DNA of 64,000 nt from Inquilinus ginsengisoli_B. Its GTDB lineage: Bacteria > Pseudomonadota > Alphaproteobacteria > DSM-16000 > Inquilinaceae. A program made the translations under genes and the position numbers. This document shows positions 16,460 to 24,088 of this stretch, piece after piece. The notes under the pieces were generated by a model. That model did not search any database. It saw nothing but the letters and a program-made list of their open reading frames with translations, and had not been told where the DNA came from. Each line of letters opens with the position of its first letter. The stretch's first letter is position 1. The stretch spans positions 3,906,001 through 3,970,000 of the forward strand of contig NZ_JBNDJK010000001.1 in the NCBI RefSeq assembly GCF_050434925.1, written 5' to 3'.

Positions 16460-17971
16460 ATGCTCCTGCTCGGCCTCGACGCCGGCACCTCGGTCATCAA
16501 GGCCGCGCTGTTCGGGCGCGACGGCCGGCAGCGCGCCGCCGCGTCCCGGCGCACCACGGTCTCCCATCCGCATCCCGCCTGGTCGGAAAGCGACCCCGAG
16601 ACTGCCTGGGCGGCCACCGCGGCGGTAATCCGCCAAGTCCTGGCCGAGGCCGGGGTGGACGGGTCCGCCGTCGCCGCCATCGGCGTCACCGGGGCCATGG
16701 TCGGCGCCTGGGTGATCGACGCCGAGGGCCGGCCCCTGCGCCCCGGCATCCTGTGGGACGACGGCCGCAGCCAGCCCTGGATCGAGGCGAGGCTGGCCGG
16801 TGATCCCGCCTTCATGTCCCGCATCTTCGCCTCCTCGGGCTCGGTCATGCAGCAGGGCTGCACCTTGCCGGTGCTGCGCTGGCTGCTGGACCATGAGCCC
16901 GAGGTGATGGCCAAGGCCGACTGCGTGTTCGGCTGCAAGGACTATCTGCGCTTCCGCCTGACCGGCCGGCGCGCCGCCGACCCTACCGAGACGGCGGTGG
17001 CGCCGGGCGACGCCCGATCCCAGGACCGCAGCGCGGCGATGCTGGAGCTGTTCGGCCTCGGCCCGCACCGGCATTTGCTGCCGCCGGTGCTGCCGTCCGA
17101 GGCGATCGCCGGGACAGTCACCGATGCGGCTGCCGTGGAGACGGGGCTGCGGCCCGGCACACCGGTCGTCACAGGCGCTGGCGACGTCGCGGCCAGCGTC
17201 ATCGGCTCGGGCGGGCTCGCCGCCGGCTCGGCCTGCACCGTGCTCGGCACCACCTGCCTGAACGGCGTGGTGCTCGACGCACCGTCCTTCGAGCCGCCGG
17301 ATCTCGGCCTGCTGTTCAGCCTGCCGGGCCGGCTGTGGCTGCGCTGCATGGTCAATGTCGCCGGCACCAGCAACCTCGACTGGGTCCTGCGCAGCCTATG
17401 CCCCGACCTGGCCCGGGACCCCGACCCCTATGCCGCGCTGGAGGCGCTGGCCGAGGCGGCGCCGCCGGGCGCCGGCGGCGCCATCTACCTGCCTTATCTC
17501 AGCGAGGTCGGGATCATTGCCCCGGCGGTCTCGGCTTCGGCCCGGGCCCAGTTCGCCGGGCTGGTCCCGGGACACGGCCGGCCCGAGTTGGTGCGCGCCG
17601 TCTATGAGGGGCTGGCCTATGCCATCCGCGACTGCTTCGCGGCGATGGCGGAGCGGCCGCAAAGCGTCCTGCTGTCCGGCGGCGGCGGTCGCAGCCGGTT
17701 CTGGTCGCAGATGATCGCCGATGTACTGGACCTGCCGGTCGAGATCCCCGACGGCGGCGAATACGGGGCCTGCGGCGCGGCCCTGTTGGCCGGGACCGGC
17801 ATCGGATGGTATCCCTCGATCGGCGATGCGTCGCGCCGGGTCCGCACGATCCGGCGCACGCATCGCCCCGATCCGGCGCTGCGGGAGGCCTATGACGCCG
17901 CCTATCGGCGCTACGGTGAGCATCGCGATGCGCTGCTGCGCATGCCCGCACCTATGTCCGACCTTTCTTGA
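16460..17971 (+). CDS. FGGY-family carbohydrate kinase (xylulokinase-like)
   Basis: The 503-residue protein has the FGGY kinase fold: phosphate-binding loop LLGLDAGTSVIKAALF at the N-terminus, ATGA-type VTGAMVGAWVIDAEGRPLRPGILWDDGRS, a second-domain ADP motif VVTGAGDVAASVIGSG, and VLLSGGGGRSRFWSQMIADVLDLPV near the C-terminus. Families with this layout phosphorylate xylulose, gluconate, glycerol or rare ketoses, so the substrate is open. It lies 58 bp upstream of a GntR regulator and an amino-sugar-type operator, which suggests it belongs to that regulon or borders it. Confidence 0.9.
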   Translation: MLLLGLDAGTSVIKAALFGRDGRQRAAASRRTTVSHPHPAWSESDPETAWAATAAVIRQVLAEAGVDGSAVAAIGVTGAMVGAWVIDAEGRPLRPGILWDDGRSQPWIEARLAGDPAFMSRIFASSGSVMQQGCTLPVLRWLLDHEPEVMAKADCVFGCKDYLRFRLTGRRAADPTETAVAPGDARSQDRSAAMLELFGLGPHRHLLPPVLPSEAIAGTVTDAAAVETGLRPGTPVVTGAGDVAASVIGSGGLAAGSACTVLGTTCLNGVVLDAPSFEPPDLGLLFSLPGRLWLRCMVNVAGTSNLDWVLRSLCPDLARDPDPYAALEALAEAAPPGAGGAIYLPYLSEVGIIAPAVSASARAQFAGLVPGHGRPELVRAVYEGLAYAIRDCFAAMAERPQSVLLSGGGGRSRFWSQMIADVLDLPVEIPDGGEYGACGAALLAGTGIGWYPSIGDASRRVRTIRRTHRPDPALREAYDAAYRRYGEHRDALLRMPAPMSDLS

Positions 17972-18004
17972 CGAGGTCCGGATCGGCCTGCATCATGCCG
18001 ATTG

Positions 18005-18016
18005 TGGTCTAGACCA
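18005..18016. promoter_or_regulatory. DasR/NagR-type (dre) operator
   Basis: TGGTCTAGACCA is a perfect 12-bp palindrome identical to the core of the operator bound by the GntR/HutC regulators DasR, NagR and YvoA, which sense amino-sugar phosphates. It ends 13 bp before the ATG of a HutC-subfamily regulator, so it is most likely an autoregulatory site that also controls the downstream transporter genes. Confidence 0.85.
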
Positions 18017-18029
18017 CCAGGGCCCGCCA

Positions 18030-18785
18030 ATGACCGACCTACAGCCGAGTCCGACGGACAAGCCGATCTACCAGCAGATCGCCGAGAATCTGGCCGACCG
18101 CATCCGCGCCGGCGGCTTTGCCGTGGGCGACCGGCTGCCCTCCGAGCGCGATCTGGCGGACCAGCTCGGCATCAGCCGGATGACCGTGCGCCAAGCCTTC
18201 AAGAGCCTGACCGATGCCGGGCTGATCGAGAGCCGGATCGGCCGCGGCTGCTTCGTCGCCCGGTCTAAGGTTGACCAGAAGCTGCAGCGCCTGACCGGCT
18301 TCAGCGAGGACATGGCCCGGCTGGGCCGCCGTGCCGCCAGCGTGATCCTGCGCCAGGCCGTGGTGCCGGCGGCGGGCGAGGCGCGCGAGGCGCTGGGCGT
18401 GGCCGAGGGCGCGCCGCTGGTGCTGCTCGAGCGCGTCCGCCTGGCCGACGCCGTGCCGATGGCGTTCGAGGTTACCTGGCTGAACGAGGCGCTGGTGCCC
18501 GGCATCCTCGACCGCAACGATTTCCGCACCGCCTCGCTGTACGAGGTGATGCGCCACGATTACGGGCTGGTACCCTGGCAGGCCGAGCAGACGGTCGAGG
18601 CCGACCTGCCCGACGCCATGACCGCCGGCGCGCTCGACATCCCGCGCAGTGCGCCGGTGCTGGTGTTCACCCGGCGCACCGCCGATGCCGACGGTCACGT
18701 CATCGAATTCGTCCGCTCCGCCTATCGCGGCGACCGCTACAAGATGCGGGCACGGCTTTCCCCACCGGACACATCGGACTCATGA
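18030..18785 (+). CDS. GntR/HutC-family transcriptional regulator (NagR/DasR-like)
   Basis: The 251-residue protein has an N-terminal GntR winged helix-turn-helix (PIYQQIAENLADRIRAGGF through LPSERDLADQLGISRMTVRQAFKSL, about 12-70) and a C-terminal UTRA effector domain ending IEFVRSAYRGDRYKM. UTRA domains bind sugar phosphates such as glucosamine-6-phosphate. The operator just upstream matches DasR/NagR sites, so an amino-sugar-derived effector is a fair inference. Its stop overlaps the start of the SIS gene (ATGA), indicating one operon with the following transporter. Confidence 0.93.
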   Translation: MTDLQPSPTDKPIYQQIAENLADRIRAGGFAVGDRLPSERDLADQLGISRMTVRQAFKSLTDAGLIESRIGRGCFVARSKVDQKLQRLTGFSEDMARLGRRAASVILRQAVVPAAGEAREALGVAEGAPLVLLERVRLADAVPMAFEVTWLNEALVPGILDRNDFRTASLYEVMRHDYGLVPWQAEQTVEADLPDAMTAGALDIPRSAPVLVFTRRTADADGHVIEFVRSAYRGDRYKMRARLSPPDTSDS

Positions 18786-19522
18786 CCTCGACAGCCCTTT
18801 CCGGCGCCGCCGCCTACCTCGCCGGCATCGCCGACCGCATCGCCGCCCTGACCGCGACCCAGGGCGAGGCGATCGGTGCCGCGGCGACCGCCTGCGTCGA
18901 CACCATCCGGCGCGACGGGCTGATCTACATCTTCGGCACCGGCCATTCGCATCTGATGGCGGAGGAAGGGCATTTCCGCGCCGGCGGACTGGCCTGCGTG
19001 GTGCCGATACTGGCATCCTCGGTGATGCTGCATGAAGGCGCGGTGGTCTCCGGCGCGCTGGAGCGGATGCCCGGCCTGGCGGCGCCGCTGCTCGGCCGCT
19101 ATCCGATCGGGCCGGCCGACACGCTGTTCGTGTTCTCCAACAGCGGCGTCAACGCCGTGCCGGTCGAGGCGGCGCGCCACGGCCGGGACAAGGGGGCCAT
19201 GGTGGTGGCGGTGACCTCGATCGCCTATTCGCAGGCGGCCGCCGCCGGCCGGCCGACCCTGGCCGAGACCGCCGACATTGCCATCGACAACCAGGGGCCG
19301 CCAGGCGATGCCCTGGTGACCGCCGCCGAGGGGCTGGTCGTCGGACCGATCTCCACCGTGCTGGGCGCCGCGATCTGGAACGCGGTGCTGACCGAGACGG
19401 TGGCCCGGATGGCGGCATCGGGCGAGGTGGCGCCGGCCTATATCAGCTCGAACATGCCGGGGTCGAAGGAACGAAACGCCGCGCTGGTGGAACGCTACCG
19501 GACGCGCAATCCGCATCTGTAA
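18782..19522 (+). CDS. SIS domain protein, UPF0309 type
   Basis: The 246-residue cytosolic protein is one SIS sugar-phosphate-binding domain. IYIFGTGHSHLMAEEGHFRAGG (about 44-65) and LFVFSNSGVNAVPVEAARHGRDKG (about 118-141) carry the phosphate-binding serines and fit the UPF0309 group. These proteins are predicted to isomerise or bind phosphosugars, but no reaction is established. It overlaps the regulator upstream and precedes the ABC importer, suggesting it acts on the imported sugar after phosphorylation. Confidence 0.9.
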   Translation: MTSTALSGAAAYLAGIADRIAALTATQGEAIGAAATACVDTIRRDGLIYIFGTGHSHLMAEEGHFRAGGLACVVPILASSVMLHEGAVVSGALERMPGLAAPLLGRYPIGPADTLFVFSNSGVNAVPVEAARHGRDKGAMVVAVTSIAYSQAAAAGRPTLAETADIAIDNQGPPGDALVTAAEGLVVGPISTVLGAAIWNAVLTETVARMAASGEVAPAYISSNMPGSKERNAALVERYRTRNPHL

Positions 19523-19592
19523 CGCGGCCTCGGCGGACGCCCGATCAACGAGGTGCCGCATCCGGGCCGCAGGACAAGCAGGGGAGAGGGCA

Positions 19593-20882
19593 ATGGCGAC
19601 GAGATGGTCGATCGTGTCGGGTCTGGCCGCGGCCGCGCTGATCTGGGGTGCCGCTGCTGCCCAGGCGGAGCCGGTGCAGCTGGTGCTGTGGCACATGGAG
19701 CAGCCGCCGCAGCGCGTGGCGCGGGTGCAGGAGCTGATCGACGCCTTCAACAAGAGCCATCCGGACATCGCGGTGAAGCAGGAGCCGCAGAGCTGGGGCG
19801 AGATCTACGCCAAGGCGCCGGCCGCGATCGCCGCCGGCAATGCGCCGGACATGCTGTTCGCGATCCCGGACTTCACCCCGATCCTGAAGAATCTCGGCGC
19901 TCTGCAATCGATCGACGGCTTCGTCAAGCAACTCGACGCGCAGCATCACTTCGTGCCCAGCGCCCTGGCGCCCTACAGCTATGACGGCGGCGTCTGGGCG
20001 GTGCCGCTGTACAACATGGCGATGTCGCTGTGGTACCGGAAGAGCGTGTTCGAGCAGGCCGGGCTGAAGCCGCCGAAGACCTGGAGCGAGTGGAAGGCGG
20101 CGGCGGAGAAGCTGACGGCCGACGGCCGCTACGGCATCGGCCTGCCGGCCAACAAGCAGCTCTACACCGACCAGACCGTCTACGACCTGATGGTCAATGC
20201 CGGCGCCGCCGACATCTACAATCCGGACGGCACGCTGCGCTTCGACAACCCGCAGACGGTGAAGGCTTACGACTTCTACAAGGAGCTGTACCAGTTCTCC
20301 GCCGCCGATGCGCCGAGCTGGACCTGGGGCGAGGCCGAGGCCTGCTTCGCCAGCGGCGGCTGCGGCATGATCCTGCAGTTCACCGTGATCAGCACCTATG
20401 ACAGCCAGGCCGAGGGCGACGCCCAGGACCTCGGCGTGGCACCGATCCCGCATGCCGACGATCGCACGGAATCGGGCACCATCGCCTATTCCAACGCGGT
20501 GATGATCCTGGCCAAGGACGAGGCCAAGCGAAAGGCGGCCGAGACCTTCATCGCCTGGCTGCTGGAGCCGGAGACCTATGGCCGTTTCCTGAACATGGAG
20601 CCGGGGCTGTTTCTGCCGGTCACCACCGACGGCGCCAAGGCCAAGAGCCTGTGGAGCGACCCGCTGGTGGTGAAGTACAAGCCGCAGATCGAGGCGATGA
20701 TCGCAAACAGCCGCAACGGCGCCCTGTTCGGCTTCACCGGCGGCCACACCTTCCCCAGCATCGCCGCGATCTCGGCCCAGAACATCCTGGCCGAGACGCT
20801 GCAGAAGATCGTGGTCGACGAGATGCCCGCCGCGGATGCGGTCAAAGCGGGTCAGGCCCGGATGCAGGAGGCGGTGCGCTGA
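19593..20882 (+). CDS. Sugar ABC transporter substrate-binding protein (family 1, MalE-like)
   Basis: The 429-residue precursor has a signal peptide ending near AAAQA, then a MalE-type binding protein: WHMEQPPQRVARVQELIDAF at the mature N-terminus, WAVPLYNMAMSLWYRKSVFEQAGLKPPKTW in the middle, and the family motif AETFIAWLLEPETYGRF. It is periplasmic and delivers a sugar to the two permeases downstream. GGGGAGAGGG precedes the ATG. The ligand is unknown; the operator upstream of this operon hints at an amino sugar or its oligomer. Confidence 0.93.
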   Translation: MATRWSIVSGLAAAALIWGAAAAQAEPVQLVLWHMEQPPQRVARVQELIDAFNKSHPDIAVKQEPQSWGEIYAKAPAAIAAGNAPDMLFAIPDFTPILKNLGALQSIDGFVKQLDAQHHFVPSALAPYSYDGGVWAVPLYNMAMSLWYRKSVFEQAGLKPPKTWSEWKAAAEKLTADGRYGIGLPANKQLYTDQTVYDLMVNAGAADIYNPDGTLRFDNPQTVKAYDFYKELYQFSAADAPSWTWGEAEACFASGGCGMILQFTVISTYDSQAEGDAQDLGVAPIPHADDRTESGTIAYSNAVMILAKDEAKRKAAETFIAWLLEPETYGRFLNMEPGLFLPVTTDGAKAKSLWSDPLVVKYKPQIEAMIANSRNGALFGFTGGHTFPSIAAISAQNILAETLQKIVVDEMPAADAVKAGQARMQEAVR

Positions 20883-20907
20883 CGTTTCGGGCGGGGTAGG
20901 CCGTGCC

Positions 20908-21813
20908 GTGACTGCCGTCCCTCGTCGCCGCGTGTCCCGCAACCGGTCCGAGGCGATCGCCGGGATGCTGATGGTGGCGCCGGTGCTGATATGGCTGGCG
21001 GCGACCATCCTGTATCCGCTCGGCGCCGCTGTGGCGATCAGCCTGCGCGACATCCGTATCATCGGCTCCGACGGCGGCTTCGTCGGGCTCGGCAACTACC
21101 AGGACGTGCTGCAGATGGCCCGGCTGTGGGCGGCGCTGGGGCGCAGCCTGGTCTGGGTCGCCGGCAATGCCGTGCTGCAGACGCTGCTGGCCCTGGGCAC
21201 TGCGCTGCTGCTGAACCAGCGCTTCCGCGGCGTCCGGCTGGTGCGGGTCTGGGTGATCCTGTCGTGGATCGTGCCGACCATCGTCGTCGTCATCATCTGG
21301 CGCTGGCTGCTCGGCACCTCCGGCGGCATGGTGAACCATCTGCTGGTCTCGCTGGGATTGACCGATCGACCGATCGGCTTTTTCGCCGGGCCGGGCAGCG
21401 CCATGACGTCGCTGGTGGTGATCAACTCCTGGCGCTGGTTCCCCTTCGTCGCGGTGATGCTGCTGGCCGGGCTGCAGCGCATCCCGGCGGACCTGTACGA
21501 GGCCGCGGCGATCGACGGCGCCGGCCCCTGGCAGCGCTTCCGCCGCATCACCTGGCCGCTGCTGCAGCCGACCCTGCTGGTGCTCGGCGTGGTCGGCACG
21601 CTGCTGTCCTTCAACGTCTTCGACATCATCTGGCTGACCACGGCGGGCGGGCCGTCCGGCGCCACCCAGACGTTGCCGGTGCTGATCTACGAGACCGCGT
21701 TCAAATCGTACCGGCTGGGCCAGGCGGCAGCGATGTCGGTGCTGGTCAGCCTGCTCCTGATGGCGCTGGCGGTGCTGCTGACCCGGGCGCTGGCGCCGAA
21801 GGGCGAAGCATGA
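20908..21813 (+). CDS. Carbohydrate ABC transporter permease (MalF-like)
   Basis: This 301-residue inner-membrane protein has six predicted spans and the ATPase-contacting EAA loop DLYEAAAIDGAGPWQRFRRITWPLL. It lies 25 bp after the binding-protein gene, and its last bases overlap the start of the second permease. I chose GTG at 20908, giving VTAVPRRRVSRNRSEA before the first span; an ATG upstream would overlap the preceding gene. No ATPase gene follows, so the transporter must borrow a shared ATPase of the MsiK/UgpC kind. Confidence 0.92.
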   Translation: MTAVPRRRVSRNRSEAIAGMLMVAPVLIWLAATILYPLGAAVAISLRDIRIIGSDGGFVGLGNYQDVLQMARLWAALGRSLVWVAGNAVLQTLLALGTALLLNQRFRGVRLVRVWVILSWIVPTIVVVIIWRWLLGTSGGMVNHLLVSLGLTDRPIGFFAGPGSAMTSLVVINSWRWFPFVAVMLLAGLQRIPADLYEAAAIDGAGPWQRFRRITWPLLQPTLLVLGVVGTLLSFNVFDIIWLTTAGGPSGATQTLPVLIYETAFKSYRLGQAAAMSVLVSLLLMALAVLLTRALAPKGEA

Positions 21814-22637
21814 GGCGCAGCCTGGGCCAGTCCCTGGCGATCGGCGGCGGGCTGCTCGGCCTCGCCGTCATCGTGCTGCTGCCCTTCTGGTTCATCGCCA
21901 CCGGCGCGATCAAGGCGCCGCGGGAGATCATCGCCCGGGTGCCGACCCTGGTGCCGCACAGCTTCACCCTGCGGCATTTCGAAAAGCTGCTCGGCGCCTC
22001 GGACTATCCGCGCTATCTCGGCAACAGCCTGGTGGTCGGGCTGGGCTCGACCGCGATCACCGTGGTGCTGTCGGTGCTGGCCGCCTACGGCTTCTACCGG
22101 CTGCGCTTTCCCGGGCGCGACCTGCTGTTCCGGGCGGTGCTGGTGGCCTATGCCTTCCCGGGCATCCTGATCCTGATCCCGCTCTACGGGATGATGTCGC
22201 AGGCCGGGCTGATCGACACGCCGGCGGCGCTGATGATCGTCAACGTCACCTTCGCCTCGCCTTTCGCGATCTGGATGATGCGCAGCTTCTTCGCTTCGAT
22301 CCCGGCGGAGCTGGAGGAGGCGGCGCTGATCGACGGCGCCTCGCGCCTGGCGATCCTGCTCAGGATCATGGTGCCGCTGGCGGCGCCCGGCATCGCCAGC
22401 GTTGCCATCTTCGCCTTCATCGCCAGCTGGACCGAATATCTGTTCGCCTCGGTGCTGATCCTGTCCGACGCCAACCGCACCCTGCCGGTCGGCTTCGCCG
22501 GCATCATCGGCCAGTACCAGATCGACTGGGGCCTGCTGCTGGCCGGGGCCACGCTGGCGACGGTGCCGGTGGTGCTGCTGTTCGGCATCGTCGGCCGCTG
22601 GTTCATCGCCGGGCTGACCGCGGGTGCCGTGAAATAG
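21810..22637 (+). CDS. Carbohydrate ABC transporter permease (MalG-like)
   Basis: The 275-residue second permease has the expected six spans and the EAA motif ELEEAALIDGASRLAILLRIMVPLAAPG. It starts in the ATGA overlap with the first permease and ends ten residues after FIAGLTAGAVK, a common MalG ending. It is the last gene of the operon; a strong hairpin terminator begins directly after its stop. Confidence 0.93.
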   Translation: MRRSLGQSLAIGGGLLGLAVIVLLPFWFIATGAIKAPREIIARVPTLVPHSFTLRHFEKLLGASDYPRYLGNSLVVGLGSTAITVVLSVLAAYGFYRLRFPGRDLLFRAVLVAYAFPGILILIPLYGMMSQAGLIDTPAALMIVNVTFASPFAIWMMRSFFASIPAELEEAALIDGASRLAILLRIMVPLAAPGIASVAIFAFIASWTEYLFASVLILSDANRTLPVGFAGIIGQYQIDWGLLLAGATLATVPVVLLFGIVGRWFIAGLTAGAVK

Positions 22638-22639
22638 AA

Positions 22640-22664
22640 AAAGCCCCGCCGGCGGCGGGGCTTT
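22640..22664. terminator. Bidirectional hairpin terminator
   Basis: AAAGCCCCGCC / GGCGGGGCTTT forms an 11-bp stem with a three-base loop, preceded and followed by short A and T runs. It lies between the convergent permease and DUF1150 genes and can serve both. Confidence 0.9.
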
Positions 22665-22690
22665 CGCATCCACTCATCAGGTGGCCGGGG

Positions 22691-22921
22691 TCAGTGGGCG
22701 CTGACCGGCTCCATGTCGTTCTGGCGGACCACGGCGAAGGCGAGGTCCCGGTCCTTGACCATGGCCAGCGGGGTGCCGTCGGCACCGTGCACGGCGAAGG
22801 CGGGCTCGCCCTCGACCACCACCGGCTTGACGAAGGCGATCTGGTTCAGGCCGATCGCCGCGAAATCGGTCGGCGACATCTGGGTGAAGGTCGGAATGGT
22901 GTCGGTGTTCATGATGGTCAC
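22691..22921 (-). CDS. DUF1150 family protein
   Basis: The 76-residue protein contains the DUF1150 core: MSPTDFAAIGLNQIAFVKPV followed by AFAVHGADGTPLAMVKDRDLAFAVVRQNDMEPVSAH. The family is restricted mainly to alphaproteobacteria and is usually encoded beside a small heat-shock protein, as here, 13 bp downstream of hsp20. Its function is not known. An alternative start lies three codons later (MNTDT). Confidence 0.93.
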   Translation of the reverse strand: MTIMNTDTIPTFTQMSPTDFAAIGLNQIAFVKPVVVEGEPAFAVHGADGTPLAMVKDRDLAFAVVRQNDMEPVSAH

Positions 22922-22934
22922 CAGGTGTTTCGGT

Positions 22935-23399
22935 TCAACCTTCGACGTCGGATGAGACGTCGATCGCGGTCTTGCCGTTGGGTTTCGCCGCAGAACGATT
23001 GATGGCGATGGTCCGGACCTTGGCCTCGGGCACCGGCCGGCGGAGATCGATGTTCAGGAGCCCGTTGTCGAGCGAGGCCCCGGTCACCTCGATGCCCTCG
23101 GCCAGCACAAAGGCGCGCTGGAATTGGCGGGCGGCGATGCCGCGATGCAGGAACATGCGCTCCTTGTCGTCGGCCTGCTTGCCGCGGACCACCAGCTGGT
23201 TGTCCTCGATCTGCACCGTCAGGTCGGCATCGGTGAAACCGGCGACCGCCAGGGTGATGCGCAGCTGGTCCTCGCCGAGCTGCTCGATGTTGTATGGCGG
23301 ATAGCCGTCGCTCGGCGTCCTGCCGATCCGGTCGAGCGTCCGCTCGAACTGCTCGAAGCCGAGCAGGAGCGGGCTGTTGAACAGCGACACCCGCGTCAT
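22935..23399 (-). CDS. Small heat-shock protein, Hsp20/alpha-crystallin family
   Basis: The 154-residue chaperone binds unfolding proteins in the cytosol. It starts MTRVSLFNSPLLLGFEQFERTLDRI, a typical IbpA-like N-arm, followed by an alpha-crystallin domain (PPYNIEQLGEDQLRITLAVAGF to GLLNIDLRRPVPEAK). The ATG at 23399 follows AGGAGG with good spacing; the longer frame is not supported. A sigma-32-type promoter and a ROSE-like hairpin that hides the ribosome site lie upstream, so both transcription and translation should be heat-induced. Confidence 0.95.
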   Translation of the reverse strand: MTRVSLFNSPLLLGFEQFERTLDRIGRTPSDGYPPYNIEQLGEDQLRITLAVAGFTDADLTVQIEDNQLVVRGKQADDKERMFLHRGIAARQFQRAFVLAEGIEVTGASLDNGLLNIDLRRPVPEAKVRTIAINRSAAKPNGKTAIDVSSDVEG

Positions 23400-23404
23400 G
23401 GTCA

Positions 23405-23421
23405 CTCCTCCTGAGAGCGAG
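23405..23421 (-). promoter_or_regulatory. ROSE-like RNA thermometer hairpin of hsp20
   Basis: On the minus strand the leader reads CTC-G-CTC, loop TCAG, GAGGAG. The six pairs sequester the ribosome-binding site, and the unpaired G lies inside TCGCT. That matches the conserved U(U/C)GCU with bulged G of ROSE elements, which repress small heat-shock genes at normal temperature in alphaproteobacteria. The upstream part of the leader was not folded. Confidence 0.7.
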
Positions 23422-23508
23422 CTTGCCGGAACCCCCGGCTCGGGCGGCCCGGTTGTCCGGCGCCTGCGGAGCAGAGACCACGCGGCATCCCCACTCTCGT
23501 TATTTAGC

Positions 23509-23537
23509 AAATTGGGGGGTGACCGGTCGGTTTCAAG
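23509..23537 (-). promoter_or_regulatory. Sigma-32 heat-shock promoter of hsp20
   Basis: On the minus strand CTTGAAA (23537-23531) is followed after 13 bases by CCCCAATTT, close to the sigma-32 consensus CTTGAAA-N(11-16)-CCCCATNT. A start near 23503 would give a leader of about 100 bases, room for a ROSE element. Confidence 0.72.
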
Positions 23538-23587
23538 ATCGGGCCGGGCGTGGCGTTCGGGAGCGGCCGCATGCTATCACTCGACGC

Positions 23588-24088
23588 ATGAGACAGAAGC
23601 TGGAAGGTGCGGCGCCGAAGGGCAAGGCCGCCGCGGCACTGAAGACGGCGACGGGCACGACCCGTCGTGGCCGGCCCCCCCGCGCCGGTCTGTCGCACTG
23701 GCAGCAGCGGGTGCTCGACCTGGTGCGGGCCAGCGCCGAGCCGGCCAGCGCCTACGACATCCTGCGCGAGATGAAGGACGACGGCATCACCGCCCCGCCG
23801 GTGGTGTATCGGGCGCTGAAGGGGCTGCTCGACCGCGGCTTGGTGCACCGGATCGAATCGCTCAACGCCTATGTGGTGTGCGGCGGGCCGGACCACCACC
23901 ACACCCATCCGGCGCAATTCGCCATCTGCCGAGACTGCGGCCGGGTGGAGGAGATCACCGACGCCGCGGTGGACGGGCTGATCGAGGCCTGGACCGGGCG
24001 GATAGGCTTCGTCGCCGACAGCCGGACCATCGAGATCCTGGGCCGCTGCCGCGACTGCGCCGCCGGGGCGGTAGCCGCCGCCGGCTAG
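23588..24088 (+). CDS. zur: Fur-family transcriptional repressor, Zur type
   Basis: The 166-residue protein has a Fur-family winged helix (AGLSHWQQRVLDLVRA through PPVVYRALKGLLDRGLVHRIES), then the metal region CGGPDHHHTHPAQFAICRDCG with a second CRDC motif at the C-terminus, giving the structural CxxC pairs. The sequence of the regulatory site resembles Zur more than Fur or PerR. The basic N-terminal 35 residues are an extension. Zur represses zinc uptake genes when zinc is ample; the COG0523 GTPase and znu genes nearby fit this. Confidence 0.9.
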   Translation: MRQKLEGAAPKGKAAAALKTATGTTRRGRPPRAGLSHWQQRVLDLVRASAEPASAYDILREMKDDGITAPPVVYRALKGLLDRGLVHRIESLNAYVVCGGPDHHHTHPAQFAICRDCGRVEEITDAAVDGLIEAWTGRIGFVADSRTIEILGRCRDCAAGAVAAAG

